Shown: in pieces, positions 7,852 through 16,392 of the stretch
How the letters are laid out: every line of letters begins with the position of its first letter
Numbering within the stretch: position 1 is the stretch's first letter
Origin: Paenibacillus sp. OK003
Lineage (GTDB): Bacteria > Bacillota > Bacilli > Paenibacillales > Paenibacillaceae
Reading direction: 5' to 3'
DNA: 50,017 bases
NCBI RefSeq assembly: GCF_900109515.1
Contig: NZ_FOBD01000029.1
Location: forward strand, 1-50,017
Program-made: the position numbers and the translations under genes
Notes under the pieces: generated by a model
Databases searched by the model: none
What the model saw: the letters and a program-made list of their open reading frames with translations, nothing else
What the model was told of the DNA's origin: nothing

Positions 7852-8946
7852 ATGACTAAACGTATGGGGGCGCTTCTTCTTACGTTGCTGTTAACCGTAT
7901 CCATGGCACTGACAGCATGTAGCAGCAAGCAAGAGCCAAAAGAGGCATTGAAGACGGCGGCAGCCAATGCTTCCAAACTGACTTCGTATGAGATGAGTTC
8001 TAACTTCACTATTAATGAATTGAGCTATAAAGCTGCAGACGAGTCACAACAGGATCCAACGATGTCTCAGTTTATGAGTATGCTGAAGGATGCTCAGTTG
8101 AATGTAACTGGCGTATACCAAAGCGAGCCAATGCAGACCGAAATGACGGTAGGTATTGAGCTTAAAGGCGATATGGGTATGACATTTACCATTCCAATGG
8201 TTATGACCGCTGAGAAGTTATATGTGAAGGTACCAAGTATTCCGTTCTTCCCGATTCCGGAAACGGTTGTTGGTAAATTCCTGGAGCTGGATCTGAAAGA
8301 ACTGGCTGAGCAAGAAGGAACGGAATGGAATCCGGATGCTATGGATGCAGCGAAAACACAAAAGCTGAGCAATGAAGTTATGGATGCGGTCCTGAGCGAG
8401 TACGATCAGGATAAATTCTTTAAAAACCTGGACGTGAAGGATGCGCAGCTTCCTGAAGGTTTGGATGCCAAGCAAGTTGTTCAATTTTCGGTCAACAATG
8501 ACAATGTAAAAGAAGCCGTTACGGTCCTGGTAACCAAAGCATTGCCAAAAGTGCTTGATATCATCTCTAAAGAAGAGTACCGTGACATGTTGCAAATGAG
8601 TCAGGAAGATATCGACAAAGCCAAAGAGGATCTGAAAATTACTGAAGCCAATCAAGCTGAAATGGCTAAAGATCTGGATCAATTAAAAGATATACTGACC
8701 ATTAACCAGTTCCACATTGATTTTGCTTTGGACAAAAAAGATTTCCCGGTGTATCAAAAATTGGTTGCTGATCTGTTGATTAAGCAACCTGATACCAAGG
8801 ATGAAGTTAAACTTGCATTCACTGGTTCGAACACTTACACCAAAATTAACGAGAAACCAGCATTCAAAATCAATATTCCTACTGGCGAAGACGTGATTAC
8901 AATGGATGAGTTAGAAAAACTAATGAACGCGTCTAACGGATATTAA
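7852..8946 (+). CDS. predicted lipoprotein of unknown function
   Basis: A 364-residue exported lipoprotein. The N-terminus MTKRMG, a hydrophobic stretch, then the lipobox LTAC (lipidated Cys near residue 23) indicate signal peptidase II processing and anchoring on the outer face of the membrane. The mature part is charged, alternating helices and strands, with many Met and Lys residues, and resembles LppX/LprG-type or DUF6612-like lipoproteins only in general style. The chosen start, ATG 7852, follows GAGGAGAG (7838-7845); the frame is open further upstream to 7804 but without a ribosome site. It stands alone with its own terminator. Confidence 0.85.
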   Translation: MTKRMGALLLTLLLTVSMALTACSSKQEPKEALKTAAANASKLTSYEMSSNFTINELSYKAADESQQDPTMSQFMSMLKDAQLNVTGVYQSEPMQTEMTVGIELKGDMGMTFTIPMVMTAEKLYVKVPSIPFFPIPETVVGKFLELDLKELAEQEGTEWNPDAMDAAKTQKLSNEVMDAVLSEYDQDKFFKNLDVKDAQLPEGLDAKQVVQFSVNNDNVKEAVTVLVTKALPKVLDIISKEEYRDMLQMSQEDIDKAKEDLKITEANQAEMAKDLDQLKDILTINQFHIDFALDKKDFPVYQKLVADLLIKQPDTKDEVKLAFTGSNTYTKINEKPAFKINIPTGEDVITMDELEKLMNASNGY

Positions 8947-8967
8947 GTCTCTGAATTATTAGTTAAA

Positions 8968-9010
8968 GCAAAGAGCCACTCGACGTTAGGGTCGAGTGGC
9001 TCTTTGCATG
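8968..9010. terminator. bidirectional terminator
   Basis: A perfect 17-bp stem (8968-8984 and 8991-9007) with a 6-base loop separates the convergent lipoprotein and acetyltransferase genes. The stem ends in CTTTGC on one side and the mirror on the other, so it can serve both strands. Confidence 0.8.
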
Positions 9011-9036
9011 TTGTTCCATGATTTGTTCAATTACTG

Positions 9037-9600
9037 TTAAGATTCACTCAAGTCCTCGGCCAGCACAGCGTAGATCTGATGATCCTGATACTCTCCGTTA
9101 ATCTTGAGATATTTACGAGCAATGCCTTCGGCCTGAAAGCCGTTCTTCTCCAGAACACGTTTGGAACCGGTATTGGATAACAAAATAGCCGCCTGAACAC
9201 GATTCAACTTCAGGGCACGGAAAGCGTAGGACACAGCAAGCTTCACGGCTGCGGTCATTCGTCCGCCGCCTTGGTAGTCTGGATGGATAAAGTACCCCAT
9301 GTCTGCATAATTGGCAACGCCCTGAACGACATTGTTCAAGCTAACCTGACCGATCAGAATACCATCGTCGATTGTAAAAATTCCGAATTGATAACCTGTT
9401 CCTTCTTCAGCCGCATGAATTCTATCCTGAATGCGTCTGGTTTGCGCATGCAGCGTATAGAATTCATCATCCCGGATAGGCTCTACAGCTTGGTAGGGAA
9501 GACGTGTGATTTGAATAAGAGCAAGGTACGCCTCCGTATCTTGTAGAGTAAGTAAACGGAGACTTATTCCTTTTGGTGTGTCGTATAATGTAAGCGGCAT
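9037..9600 (-). CDS. GNAT family N-acetyltransferase (RimJ/RimL type)
   Basis: Likely transfers an acetyl group from acetyl-CoA to an amine, possibly a protein N-terminus. The 187-residue product has the RimJ/RimL pattern: an N-terminal strand (ISLRLLTLQDTEAY), the strand pair FGIFTIDDGILIGQVSL, the CoA loop HPDYQGGGRMTAAVKL, and the C-terminal segment ILLSNTGSKRVLEKNGF. The ATG at 9600 lies 8 bases after AAAGGAAG on the minus strand, so it is preferred to the GTG at 9609. Substrate is unknown. It runs in the same direction as tadA, 34 bases downstream of it. Confidence 0.88.
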   Translation of the reverse strand: MPLTLYDTPKGISLRLLTLQDTEAYLALIQITRLPYQAVEPIRDDEFYTLHAQTRRIQDRIHAAEEGTGYQFGIFTIDDGILIGQVSLNNVVQGVANYADMGYFIHPDYQGGGRMTAAVKLAVSYAFRALKLNRVQAAILLSNTGSKRVLEKNGFQAEGIARKYLKINGEYQDHQIYAVLAEDLSES

Positions 9601-9634
9601 GGAATGCACTTCCTTTCCAGATGGATGTAAGATT

Positions 9635-10135
9635 CTATTTTTTGCGTAAACGTCGGAAAAATTGAGTCAGCATGGTGGAGCACTCTGGTTTCAGAATGTC
9701 AGCAACCACTTCGGTTCGATGATTAAAACGAGGTTCCTGCAGCAGATTCATCAGCGTTCCTGCACATCCGGCCTTGGGATCAGCGGTACCATATATGACT
9801 CGAGGCACTCTGGATTGCACAATGGCACCTGCACACATAGGGCAGGGCTCCAGTGTGACGTACAGACTGCAATCCAGCAGTCGCCATGCACCTATGGCTT
9901 CACTGGCCTGCCGGATGGCTACCATCTCCGCATGTGCTGTGGAGTCAAGTGTCGTCTCACGCAGGTTATATCCACGACCAATAATGCGGTTATGTTGAAC
10001 AATTACAGCCCCGATGGGGACTTCCCCGAGTGCTTCTGCTTTGTATGCTTCAGCAATGGCTTCACGCATCCAGTGCTCGTGCTGAGCCTCCTCGGAGAGA
10101 TGCATAAGATCAGGTTGGAGAACGTCATCCTTCAT
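9635..10135 (-). CDS. tadA: tRNA(adenine-34) deaminase
   Basis: Converts A34 to inosine at the wobble position of tRNA-Arg(ACG). The 166-residue product has the zinc site of the cytidine/adenosine deaminase fold: the proton-shuttle motif TAHAEMVAI and LEPCPMCAGA with the two zinc cysteines. Family length is about 160. The ATG at 10135 is chosen, with AAGGAG about 12 bases upstream on the minus strand. The frame stays open to 10237, but that would run into the DnaA-box region and lacks homology. In Bacillus subtilis tadA also lies between serS and dnaX. Confidence 0.95.
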   Translation of the reverse strand: MKDDVLQPDLMHLSEEAQHEHWMREAIAEAYKAEALGEVPIGAVIVQHNRIIGRGYNLRETTLDSTAHAEMVAIRQASEAIGAWRLLDCSLYVTLEPCPMCAGAIVQSRVPRVIYGTADPKAGCAGTLMNLLQEPRFNHRTEVVADILKPECSTMLTQFFRRLRKK

Positions 10136-10200
10136 TAAAATGTAAAACTCCTTCCAAAGAGCATTTTGTGCGGCGAACAAACATTCGTTTGTTAACATGT

Positions 10201-10282
10201 TGTGTATAAGTCTGTGGATAACCAACGAGTTGCTCACATAGTTATGAACATATTATCCACATACCTGTGGATTTGTGTATAA
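10201..10282. promoter_or_regulatory. cluster of DnaA boxes
   Basis: Six 9-mers fit or nearly fit TTATNCACA within 82 bases. Exact matches are at 10201-10209 (minus, TTATACACA), 10213-10221 (minus, TTATCCACA), 10253-10261 (plus, TTATCCACA) and 10274-10282 (minus, TTATACACA). A one-mismatch site, TTATGAACA, is at 10242-10250 and a two-mismatch site at 10266-10274. The cluster lies between divergent tadA and a sensor kinase. dnaA itself is not in the window. It may titrate DnaA or let DnaA control the flanking genes. Confidence 0.75.
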
Positions 10283-10383
10283 GTTTTAGTGATTATTCCC
10301 ATTGTAGGCATGGAAAAGACAAAATACAATTGATTTCGCGCTTTTCAGCCAAGCGGTAACTTTTGGACAAGCGTCAATTATCC

Positions 10384-10412
10384 TTTTCAAATAGACATAC
10401 AACAGTTATGAT
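10384..10412 (+). promoter_or_regulatory. sensor kinase promoter candidate
   Basis: TTTTCA (10384-10389) and TATGAT (10407-10412) are 17 bases apart, about 100 bases after the DnaA boxes and 60 bases before the kinase start. The -35 is weak. Confidence 0.4.
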
Positions 10413-10470
10413 GGATATAGGTTTTGCCATATATCGCCAGAGGGTACAAGCCGAGAGGTGAACGAAAAAG

Positions 10471-12810
10471 TTGTCTATTAAAACGAAATTATCCATGATT
10501 ATGTCGTGCTCAGTGCTCGTCATTTTGGTTTTGAATATAGCACTGAGTTATTATACTACAGAAGAGAATTTAAGGCAGGACAGCGAAACCAAGATGGTGC
10601 TTACGGCCAAACAGATTGCAATTGCTGTCGAACAGAGTCAGTCCAGTTCAGAATATGTAAAACGACAAATTGGAAACAATCTATGGCTGGCCTCTGTTAT
10701 GGCAGCGGAAGAACTGGACCCGAATATCAATAATATCACAAATGAAGATCTGGTACGCATGAGCGAAAAAGTCGGTGTCTCCCACATTTCGTTGATGGAG
10801 CAAACGGCTGATGATATTGTGGTTACCCGGTCTTCTGATCCAAAGGAGATTGGATTGTCTACCAAATCCATGACGTACTGGTATCAGGCATTTAAACAGC
10901 TGTTCGAAAAACATCAGGTTACGATTTCACAGGGACAGAAATTGGACCATTTTTGGTCGGATGGATTCGAATACTCAACATCTAATCCGTCAGATGTTGA
11001 TATCTGGGGTTACTATCATGATGGGAAGAGGAATTACATAATCAATCCCTTCTATAATAATGAAGCTGTTGACGACTATGTGAAGATCTCTGGTCCAGAC
11101 GAAATTTTGAATAAGATTCGTGAAGTGAATTCATCGATTCTGGAGATTACAGGTATCAATCCATTAACCTTCGGTAGCTCGAGCATGAGCAATGACGGAA
11201 GGGATACGAACCACAACAAGTTGAATAACAGGCCTATTCGTTTCGGTACATATCAATATGGTGCCGCAGAAGAGGATCACAAGGCGGTTGTACGGGCAAT
11301 TCGTACTGGGCAGAATGTATCCTTTGTCAGTGAAACTCATGAACAGAAGGTGCTCAAAAGTTTCATTCCGATATTCACCCCCAATGAATCATCTTATGTG
11401 ATTAGTATTGTCATGGACTATAAGCAAATATCCTCCATGGTATCGGAGCAACTGGTTAGCCATGCCTCGATTTCGCTTGTGTTGCTGGAGATTGTGATCT
11501 TTGGCAGCTATTTGCTTGCGGGATATATTACGCGTCCAATTCAATCTATTCTGGGCAAAGTGAATGATGTGGCTGATGGCCATTTTGATTTCCGTCTAAA
11601 AGTAAGAAGGAAAGACGAACTGGGCCAATTAGCGAATCGCATTAATGCCATGATCCGTAATTTGGGCCATTATACGAATCGCTTGAAACAGATGTATGAA
11701 GAAAATCGTGCGGTAAAAGAGCATTTGGAATCGATCATTAACCAAACGGCAGACGCGATTCATATTACGGATCTGGATGGAAATGTACTGCGGGTTAACC
11801 GTGCCTTTGAGCAGTTGTACGGCTGGCGCAGTCGTGAAGTTGAAGGCCGTAAATTGAAGATCATACCTCCTGGTACTGAAGAGGAGATGCAAGAGCAGCA
11901 TGCCCAGTTGATTGAGGGCATGTCTATTACGTCCAATGAAACAACGTGGTTGAAGAAGGACGGTAGCCGTGTTGAAGTCAGCGTGAGTACAGCGCCAGTC
12001 CGGGATGAAGCAGGCGAGATTACAGCACTGATCAGCGTATCAAGGGATATTACCAGCCGTAATCGTATGGAGGAACTGCTCAGACGTTCCGAGAAACTGA
12101 CGACGGTTGGTCAGCTGGCAGCCGGGGTTGCGCATGAGATTCGTAATCCGCTTACGACCTTGCGTGGGTTTCTTCAGCTCCAACAAGAGACGAACAAGCT
12201 CAATCATCGTCACCTGGATTTGATGCTGTCAGAGTTGGATCGAATTAATCTCATTGTGGGTGAGTTTCTGATACTAGCCAAACCACAAGCGGTTCATTTT
12301 CAAGAACGGGATATTCGCTTCATTCTGGGAGATGTTATATCATTGCTGGATAGTCAGGCGCATCTGCATGGTGTGGAATTTGTATTGAATGCTTCATCGG
12401 ATTCAGCTATGGTACACTGTGAAGAGAACCAGTTGAAGCAGGTCTTCATTAACTTGCTGAAGAACGGCATGGAGGCCATGCCAGACGGAGGTAATATTCG
12501 AATTAAACTCAATCATGACGAAGAGAATAGTCGGGTTCGGATTGAAATTAAGGATGAAGGCACTGGGATTCCAGAAGAACTGATGCCTAAGCTGGGGGAA
12601 CCCTTCTTCACAAGCAAGGAATCGGGAACAGGGCTTGGCCTGATGGTCAGCCAGCGCATTATTCAATCACATAAGGGCATGATGGATATCAAAAGCGTCA
12701 TGAACAAGGGAACGACCGTCATTATCGATCTGCCTGCCTCCCAACAGCAAACGGAGCGTATAGAGGAAGAGCATAAGACGGACAATGAACCTACAGACGA
12801 AGAGAACTAG
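10471..12810 (+). CDS. membrane PAS sensor histidine kinase, sporulation-kinase type
   Basis: A 779-residue sensor kinase. Order of parts: a membrane segment at about residues 8-28; a large extracellular sensor (30-335) of Cache-like style; a second membrane segment (about 343-362); a HAMP domain; a coiled linker; a PAS domain (about 425-540); HisKA with the phospho-acceptor in AGVAHEIRNPLTTLRGF (near 557); and HATPase_c with the N box NLLKNGMEAM, G1 DEGTGIP and G2 GTGLGL. The kinase core resembles the Bacillus sporulation kinases that feed Spo0F. No response regulator gene is adjacent, as usual for such kinases. The start is TTG 10471 after GAGAGGTGA. The DnaA-box cluster upstream is notable. 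rluF follows 18 bases after its stop. Confidence 0.9.
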   Translation: MSIKTKLSMIMSCSVLVILVLNIALSYYTTEENLRQDSETKMVLTAKQIAIAVEQSQSSSEYVKRQIGNNLWLASVMAAEELDPNINNITNEDLVRMSEKVGVSHISLMEQTADDIVVTRSSDPKEIGLSTKSMTYWYQAFKQLFEKHQVTISQGQKLDHFWSDGFEYSTSNPSDVDIWGYYHDGKRNYIINPFYNNEAVDDYVKISGPDEILNKIREVNSSILEITGINPLTFGSSSMSNDGRDTNHNKLNNRPIRFGTYQYGAAEEDHKAVVRAIRTGQNVSFVSETHEQKVLKSFIPIFTPNESSYVISIVMDYKQISSMVSEQLVSHASISLVLLEIVIFGSYLLAGYITRPIQSILGKVNDVADGHFDFRLKVRRKDELGQLANRINAMIRNLGHYTNRLKQMYEENRAVKEHLESIINQTADAIHITDLDGNVLRVNRAFEQLYGWRSREVEGRKLKIIPPGTEEEMQEQHAQLIEGMSITSNETTWLKKDGSRVEVSVSTAPVRDEAGEITALISVSRDITSRNRMEELLRRSEKLTTVGQLAAGVAHEIRNPLTTLRGFLQLQQETNKLNHRHLDLMLSELDRINLIVGEFLILAKPQAVHFQERDIRFILGDVISLLDSQAHLHGVEFVLNASSDSAMVHCEENQLKQVFINLLKNGMEAMPDGGNIRIKLNHDEENSRVRIEIKDEGTGIPEELMPKLGEPFFTSKESGTGLGLMVSQRIIQSHKGMMDIKSVMNKGTTVIIDLPASQQQTERIEEEHKTDNEPTDEEN

Positions 12811-12828
12811 ATGAGGTGAGATTACCTT

Positions 12829-13530
12829 TTGCGAATTAATAAATTTATCAGTGAAACAGGTTTTTGTTCCCGTCGGGAAGCCGACAGATTGGTGGAAAGC
12901 GGGAAAGTAACAATTAATGGAGTGACGGCAGAGCTGGGCAGTCAAGCAGAAGATGGCGATGATGTACGAATTAATGGTCAACCTATTAAGGAAAAACGGA
13001 AACACGTATATATTGCGCTCAATAAACCTATTGGAATAACGAGTACAACCGAACAGCACATCCAAGGGAATATCGTTGATTTTGTAGGACACAAAGAGCG
13101 CATCTTCCCCATTGGTCGCCTGGACAAGGATTCGGAAGGTTTGATTCTGATGACCAATGACGGTGATATCGTCAATCGAATTCTAAGGGCAGAAGGACGC
13201 CATGAGAAAGAATATATTGTCACCGTCGATCGTGCGGTAACGCCGAGTTTCTTGAGAGGCATGAGCACAGGAGTCAAGATCCTTGGCGAAATGACGCTGC
13301 CTTGTACGGTAACTCGTATATCAGAGCGGGTGTTCCGCATTATTCTGACAGAGGGAAAAAACCGTCAAATTCGCCGGATGTGCAGTGCATTTGGCTATGA
13401 GGTTCGGAAGTTGAAGCGGATTCGTATTATGAATATTCATCTCGGGGAACAGGCCACAGGAACCTGGAGAGAACTGACAGCCGCAGAAAAATCAGAATTA
13501 AGCACTCTGCTAGATTATAATATGGAATAA
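12829..13530 (+). CDS. rluF: 23S rRNA pseudouridine synthase (RluF type)
   Basis: Isomerises a uridine in 23S rRNA to pseudouridine; E. coli RluF acts at U2604. The 233-residue product has an N-terminal S4 RNA-binding domain (RINKFISETGFCSRREADRL) and a catalytic domain with the active-site aspartate in FPIGRLDKDSEGLILMTNDG. The C-terminal GKNRQIRRMCSAFGYEV is typical of the RsuA/RluB/E/F group. The long stretches shared with RluF, such as NIVDFV and HEKEYIVTVD, support this subfamily. TTG 12829 follows GAGGTGAG (12813-12820). Only 18 bases separate it from the kinase, so they are probably co-transcribed. Confidence 0.9.
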   Translation: MRINKFISETGFCSRREADRLVESGKVTINGVTAELGSQAEDGDDVRINGQPIKEKRKHVYIALNKPIGITSTTEQHIQGNIVDFVGHKERIFPIGRLDKDSEGLILMTNDGDIVNRILRAEGRHEKEYIVTVDRAVTPSFLRGMSTGVKILGEMTLPCTVTRISERVFRIILTEGKNRQIRRMCSAFGYEVRKLKRIRIMNIHLGEQATGTWRELTAAEKSELSTLLDYNME

Positions 13531-13545
13531 ATGATGATAACTAGG

Positions 13546-13579
13546 GCGCTGCTTTCCTCAGGGGAAGCAGCGCTTTTTA
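13546..13579 (+). terminator. rluF terminator
   Basis: GCGCTGCTTTCC and GGGGAAGCAGCGC form a hairpin followed by TTTTT. Confidence 0.88.
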
Positions 13580-13591
13580 TATTAGTGGATA

Positions 13592-13630
13592 GAAAAAAAG
13601 TCACTCTCCTGGTATAAAGGAGAGTGACTT
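13592..13630 (-). terminator. motAB terminator
   Basis: AAGTCACTCTCCT (13599-13611) pairs with AGGAGAGTGACTT (13618-13630). On the minus strand the stem runs into seven T. It lies 35 bases after the motB stop. Confidence 0.85.
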
Positions 13631-13664
13631 AAACAATTAGTTTGCTTCTACAACGAACGATTCT

Positions 13665-14483
13665 TTAGTTACCTTGTCCGACTGCCTTCACGGCCGTGTT
13701 GTTACTCTGATATTTCCGGATAATCGAAACTTCTACCCGACGGTTCTGAGCTCGTCCAGCATCCGTTTGGTTGCTAGCGACTGGGTGATACTCTCCATAA
13801 CCGCTAGGTGTGAACTTCGAAGGGTCCAGCGCCTGATTCAATAACAGAATTTTGAGGAAATTCAGTGCTCGATCGGCACTCAAATCCCAGTTATCCTTAT
13901 ATTGGCTGTTCGAAATGGGAACATTATCAGTATGGCCAGACACAACGACCTCATATTCCGGGAACTCCTGCAGCATGCTCGAGATGGCTTTGGCCAGCGA
14001 GCGTGACTCGGGTTTAACGTCAGCGCGGCCTGAGGAGAACAGGGCGTTATCACTGATCGTGATTTTGAGCTCAGACTGATTCAGCTTCGTATTCAGCTGA
14101 TCGGAAAGCCCATTTTTCTGAATATATTGATCAAGCTTTTTCTTGAGTTTCTCCAGATCTTCCTGTTCTTTCTGGGCCATCTGCGCATCCGTAATCTGAG
14201 CCGCTGTCTTCTTGGTGATTTCTTCAGGCTGCTGTTTGTTCTTGCCCAAATCTGTAGTAGATTCTGTAGGGTTCATGGAGGTATGATCCAGTACACCCGA
14301 ACCACCATTCAATGCGCTGCTCAGTGCGGAAGCCATCTGTTCAAACTTCGTTGCATCTATAGAGCTCATAGAGAATAATGTGATAAACAGAGCGAGCAGC
14401 AACGTCATCAAGTCGGAGTAGGGAAGCAACCAACTCTCGTCTATATGTTCTTCATGCGGTTCGTGTTTTTTAGCCTTTTTCAC
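13665..14483 (-). CDS. motB: flagellar stator protein MotB
   Basis: Anchors the stator to peptidoglycan and carries the ion-binding aspartate. The 272-residue product has one membrane segment with the key Asp in LPYSDLMTLLLALFITLFSM (near residue 25), a plug/linker rich in Gln and Lys, and a C-terminal OmpA-like domain with VVVSGHTDNVPI and RALNFLK and the closing QNRRVEVSI. The GTG start at 14483 lies 8 bases after AAGGAGGG on the minus strand. It overlaps the end of motA by 14 bases, which suggests coupled translation. Whether it uses protons or sodium cannot be settled from the sequence alone; SMSSID after the membrane segment is also similar to MotS proteins. Confidence 0.93.
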   Translation of the reverse strand: MKKAKKHEPHEEHIDESWLLPYSDLMTLLLALFITLFSMSSIDATKFEQMASALSSALNGGSGVLDHTSMNPTESTTDLGKNKQQPEEITKKTAAQITDAQMAQKEQEDLEKLKKKLDQYIQKNGLSDQLNTKLNQSELKITISDNALFSSGRADVKPESRSLAKAISSMLQEFPEYEVVVSGHTDNVPISNSQYKDNWDLSADRALNFLKILLLNQALDPSKFTPSGYGEYHPVASNQTDAGRAQNRRVEVSIIRKYQSNNTAVKAVGQGN

Positions 14484-15270
14484 CTGATGAGCCCTCCTTC
14501 TCTTCCAACTGTCTACGTTCGGAAGGTGTCAGGAATACAGATAATTTTTGATTAATGGCAATGGTGGATACACCAGATTGTATGGATAACAAGCCTTCAA
14601 CCATCATCAGCTTGATTTCCATCTCTTTTTTGGACATCCGCTTCAGTTTATTGGACATCGGATGCCACAACACGTAACCACTAAAGATACCGAGAAGTGT
14701 CGCGATAAACGCCGCTGCAATCGCATGCGAGAGCTTTTCCATATCACTGAGATCGGCAAGCGCTGCGATGAGACCTACAACGGCCCCGAGTACCCCGAGC
14801 GTTGGTGCATACATCCCCGCTTGGGCGAAGATCAAGGCACCGCCACGATGGCGCTCTTCTGTAGCATGAATATCTTCCATGAGTACATCACTTACAAATT
14901 CCTGATCATTGCCGTCAATAATCATACGCATACCGCCGCGCAGGAACTGATCATCAATATCTTCGACTTTCGATTCAAGTGCAAGCAAACCTTCACGACG
15001 GGTGGTGGAAGCCCAGTCCATAAATGTGCCGATTAGAGAAACACGGTCAATCAGTTGTTGCTTTTTGAACAGTACCCCGAAAAGCTTGGGGATTTTTTTA
15101 ACTTCAGACATGGGAAATGCCATGAAAATAGTTGCTGCCGTACCAACAAAAATAATAACGTAGGCTGCCGGGTTGTTAACCAGGTTGATCAGGGGCGCAC
15201 CCTTCAGGAACATACCCACTACAAGTGAAACCAGCCCTAAAACTAGTCCGATAATCGTTGAAATTTCCAT
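14470..15270 (-). CDS. motA: flagellar stator protein MotA
   Basis: Forms the ion channel of the flagellar motor with MotB. The chosen start, ATG 15270, gives a 266-residue protein beginning MEISTIIGLVLGLVSLVVGM, with GAGGTG just upstream on the minus strand; an adjacent ATG at 15273 is equally possible. Four membrane segments are visible (about residues 5-22, 33-52, 150-170, 180-200), with the large cytoplasmic loop between the second and third. The loop contains GGMRMIIDGND and RHRGGALIFAQAGMYAPTLG, characteristic of the family. A sigma-D-type promoter lies about 140 bases upstream. Confidence 0.93.
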   Translation of the reverse strand: MEISTIIGLVLGLVSLVVGMFLKGAPLINLVNNPAAYVIIFVGTAATIFMAFPMSEVKKIPKLFGVLFKKQQLIDRVSLIGTFMDWASTTRREGLLALESKVEDIDDQFLRGGMRMIIDGNDQEFVSDVLMEDIHATEERHRGGALIFAQAGMYAPTLGVLGAVVGLIAALADLSDMEKLSHAIAAAFIATLLGIFSGYVLWHPMSNKLKRMSKKEMEIKLMMVEGLLSIQSGVSTIAINQKLSVFLTPSERRQLEEKEGSSGEKG

Positions 15271-15410
15271 CATACACCTCATCCATGAGATAAAATTGAA
15301 TCCTTTCAAGCGGCTTTATTCGGGCTTCCGGACGAACGTTACACCGCAATCCGTTTAATGTTAGGCATCCTTTAGGGTTGCAGAAACAGTAAAACGGTCA
15401 TGTATAGTAT

Positions 15411-15437
15411 TTATCGACCAGATGGCCTTTTTTTTTA
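15411..15437 (-). promoter_or_regulatory. sigma-D (flagellar) type promoter of motAB
   Basis: On the minus strand TAAA (15437-15434) is followed by 15 bases and GTCGATAA (15418-15411). This fits the sigma-D pattern TAAA-N15-GCCGATAA with two mismatches in the -10. The transcript would start near 15404 and give a leader of about 135 bases to motA. Confidence 0.65.
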
Positions 15438-15503
15438 AGGGTTATTTTCAGGTATAATAAGATCAAATCTGCTCCTTAGGGGCTAAATAGGAGTGAAAAG
15501 CCA

Positions 15504-15797
15504 ATGGGCGTAAAGCATGGACGGGATTATGAAGGAATATTGACAGATTTGACAGGGGCTATAGGCCGAATACCGGACCGCTATGTTTTCTTTGAGATGG
15601 ATGAGGAAGAATGGTCACGCCTTGGTTTAACAGAGCAGCTCGAAGTGGATGAGGCGCTCGCGGAAGATCTGTTCTATGCGCTCGGTGAGGAATCGGTCAT
15701 TCCGGTAGGAAGTGGAGTGGTCATTCATGACAAGGATCAGCACCGAATTCATATCCTAATAGGGGAAGAAGAGCTGACTTTTGTACCACTCATTTAG
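15504..15797 (+). CDS. hypothetical protein, 97 residues
   Basis: An acidic cytoplasmic-looking protein that I do not recognise. It has no signal peptide, membrane segment or metal motif. The N-terminal half is helical (YEGILTDLTGAIGRIPDRY), and the C-terminal half looks like paired strands (VIPVGSGVVIHDKD and RIHILIGEEELTFVPLI). ATG 15504 follows AGGAGTG (15489-15495). TATAAT at 15453-15458 could be its -10. It is divergent from motA and stands alone. Confidence 0.75.
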   Translation: MGVKHGRDYEGILTDLTGAIGRIPDRYVFFEMDEEEWSRLGLTEQLEVDEALAEDLFYALGEESVIPVGSGVVIHDKDQHRIHILIGEEELTFVPLI

Positions 15798-16050
15798 TAT
15801 GCACACATAAGATATTTGGCATGGAAAACCGAGTTGGAGAATCTCCCTAAAGCCTTATGGTTAGTGGATCTAGCGCCATTTGTACTATTGGAATTTGAGG
15901 CTTGTCCGTGGTAAGATGATAGTCATGAAACGGGCGAACCGCAGGGCGGTGGACCTATGCGTTTGGGTTGCTAGGGGTAGCACCAAAGGTTTCGGTGGCA
16001 GCATGGACAGGTGTCTGTGATGAGCCATCCTATGGGGAGGAAGATAACGT

Positions 16051-16347
16051 ATGGTTTTTTCGCAAGAGGAAGTCGAAGCTCATCTGGGAAGGCTGGAAGG
16101 CTGGGAACTGGAAGAGGGACGATGGATTGTCCGCAAGTTTTTATTTTCCAACTACATGAAAGGGATTGCATTTGTGGACGAGGTCGCAGCGATTTCGGAA
16201 GCGTTCAATCATCATCCTTTTATTACGATTGACTATACAACGGTCACACTGCGTCTCACATCATGGGATGAAGGTGGCATCACATCTGTAGATATTAAAG
16301 AAGCAGAGCAATATAATGAGGCTTTTGAGAAAATGAGGTCGGAATAA
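16051..16347 (+). CDS. pterin-4a-carbinolamine dehydratase
   Basis: Dehydrates 4a-hydroxy-tetrahydropterin. The 98-residue protein has the family pattern in EAFNHHPFITIDYTTVTLRL followed by TSWDEGGITSVD; the two histidines and the later tryptophan/aspartate surround the pterin site. ATG 16051 follows GGGGAGG (16034-16040). No aromatic amino acid hydroxylase, its usual partner, is in the window, so its role in this organism (pterin recycling or a molybdopterin-related task) is open. The downstream ribokinase is close, so the two may share a transcript. Confidence 0.9.
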   Translation: MVFSQEEVEAHLGRLEGWELEEGRWIVRKFLFSNYMKGIAFVDEVAAISEAFNHHPFITIDYTTVTLRLTSWDEGGITSVDIKEAEQYNEAFEKMRSE

Positions 16348-16392
16348 CCTGGATTGGTTATTATCGCACTACCGGAAATGAGTGAAGCATAC

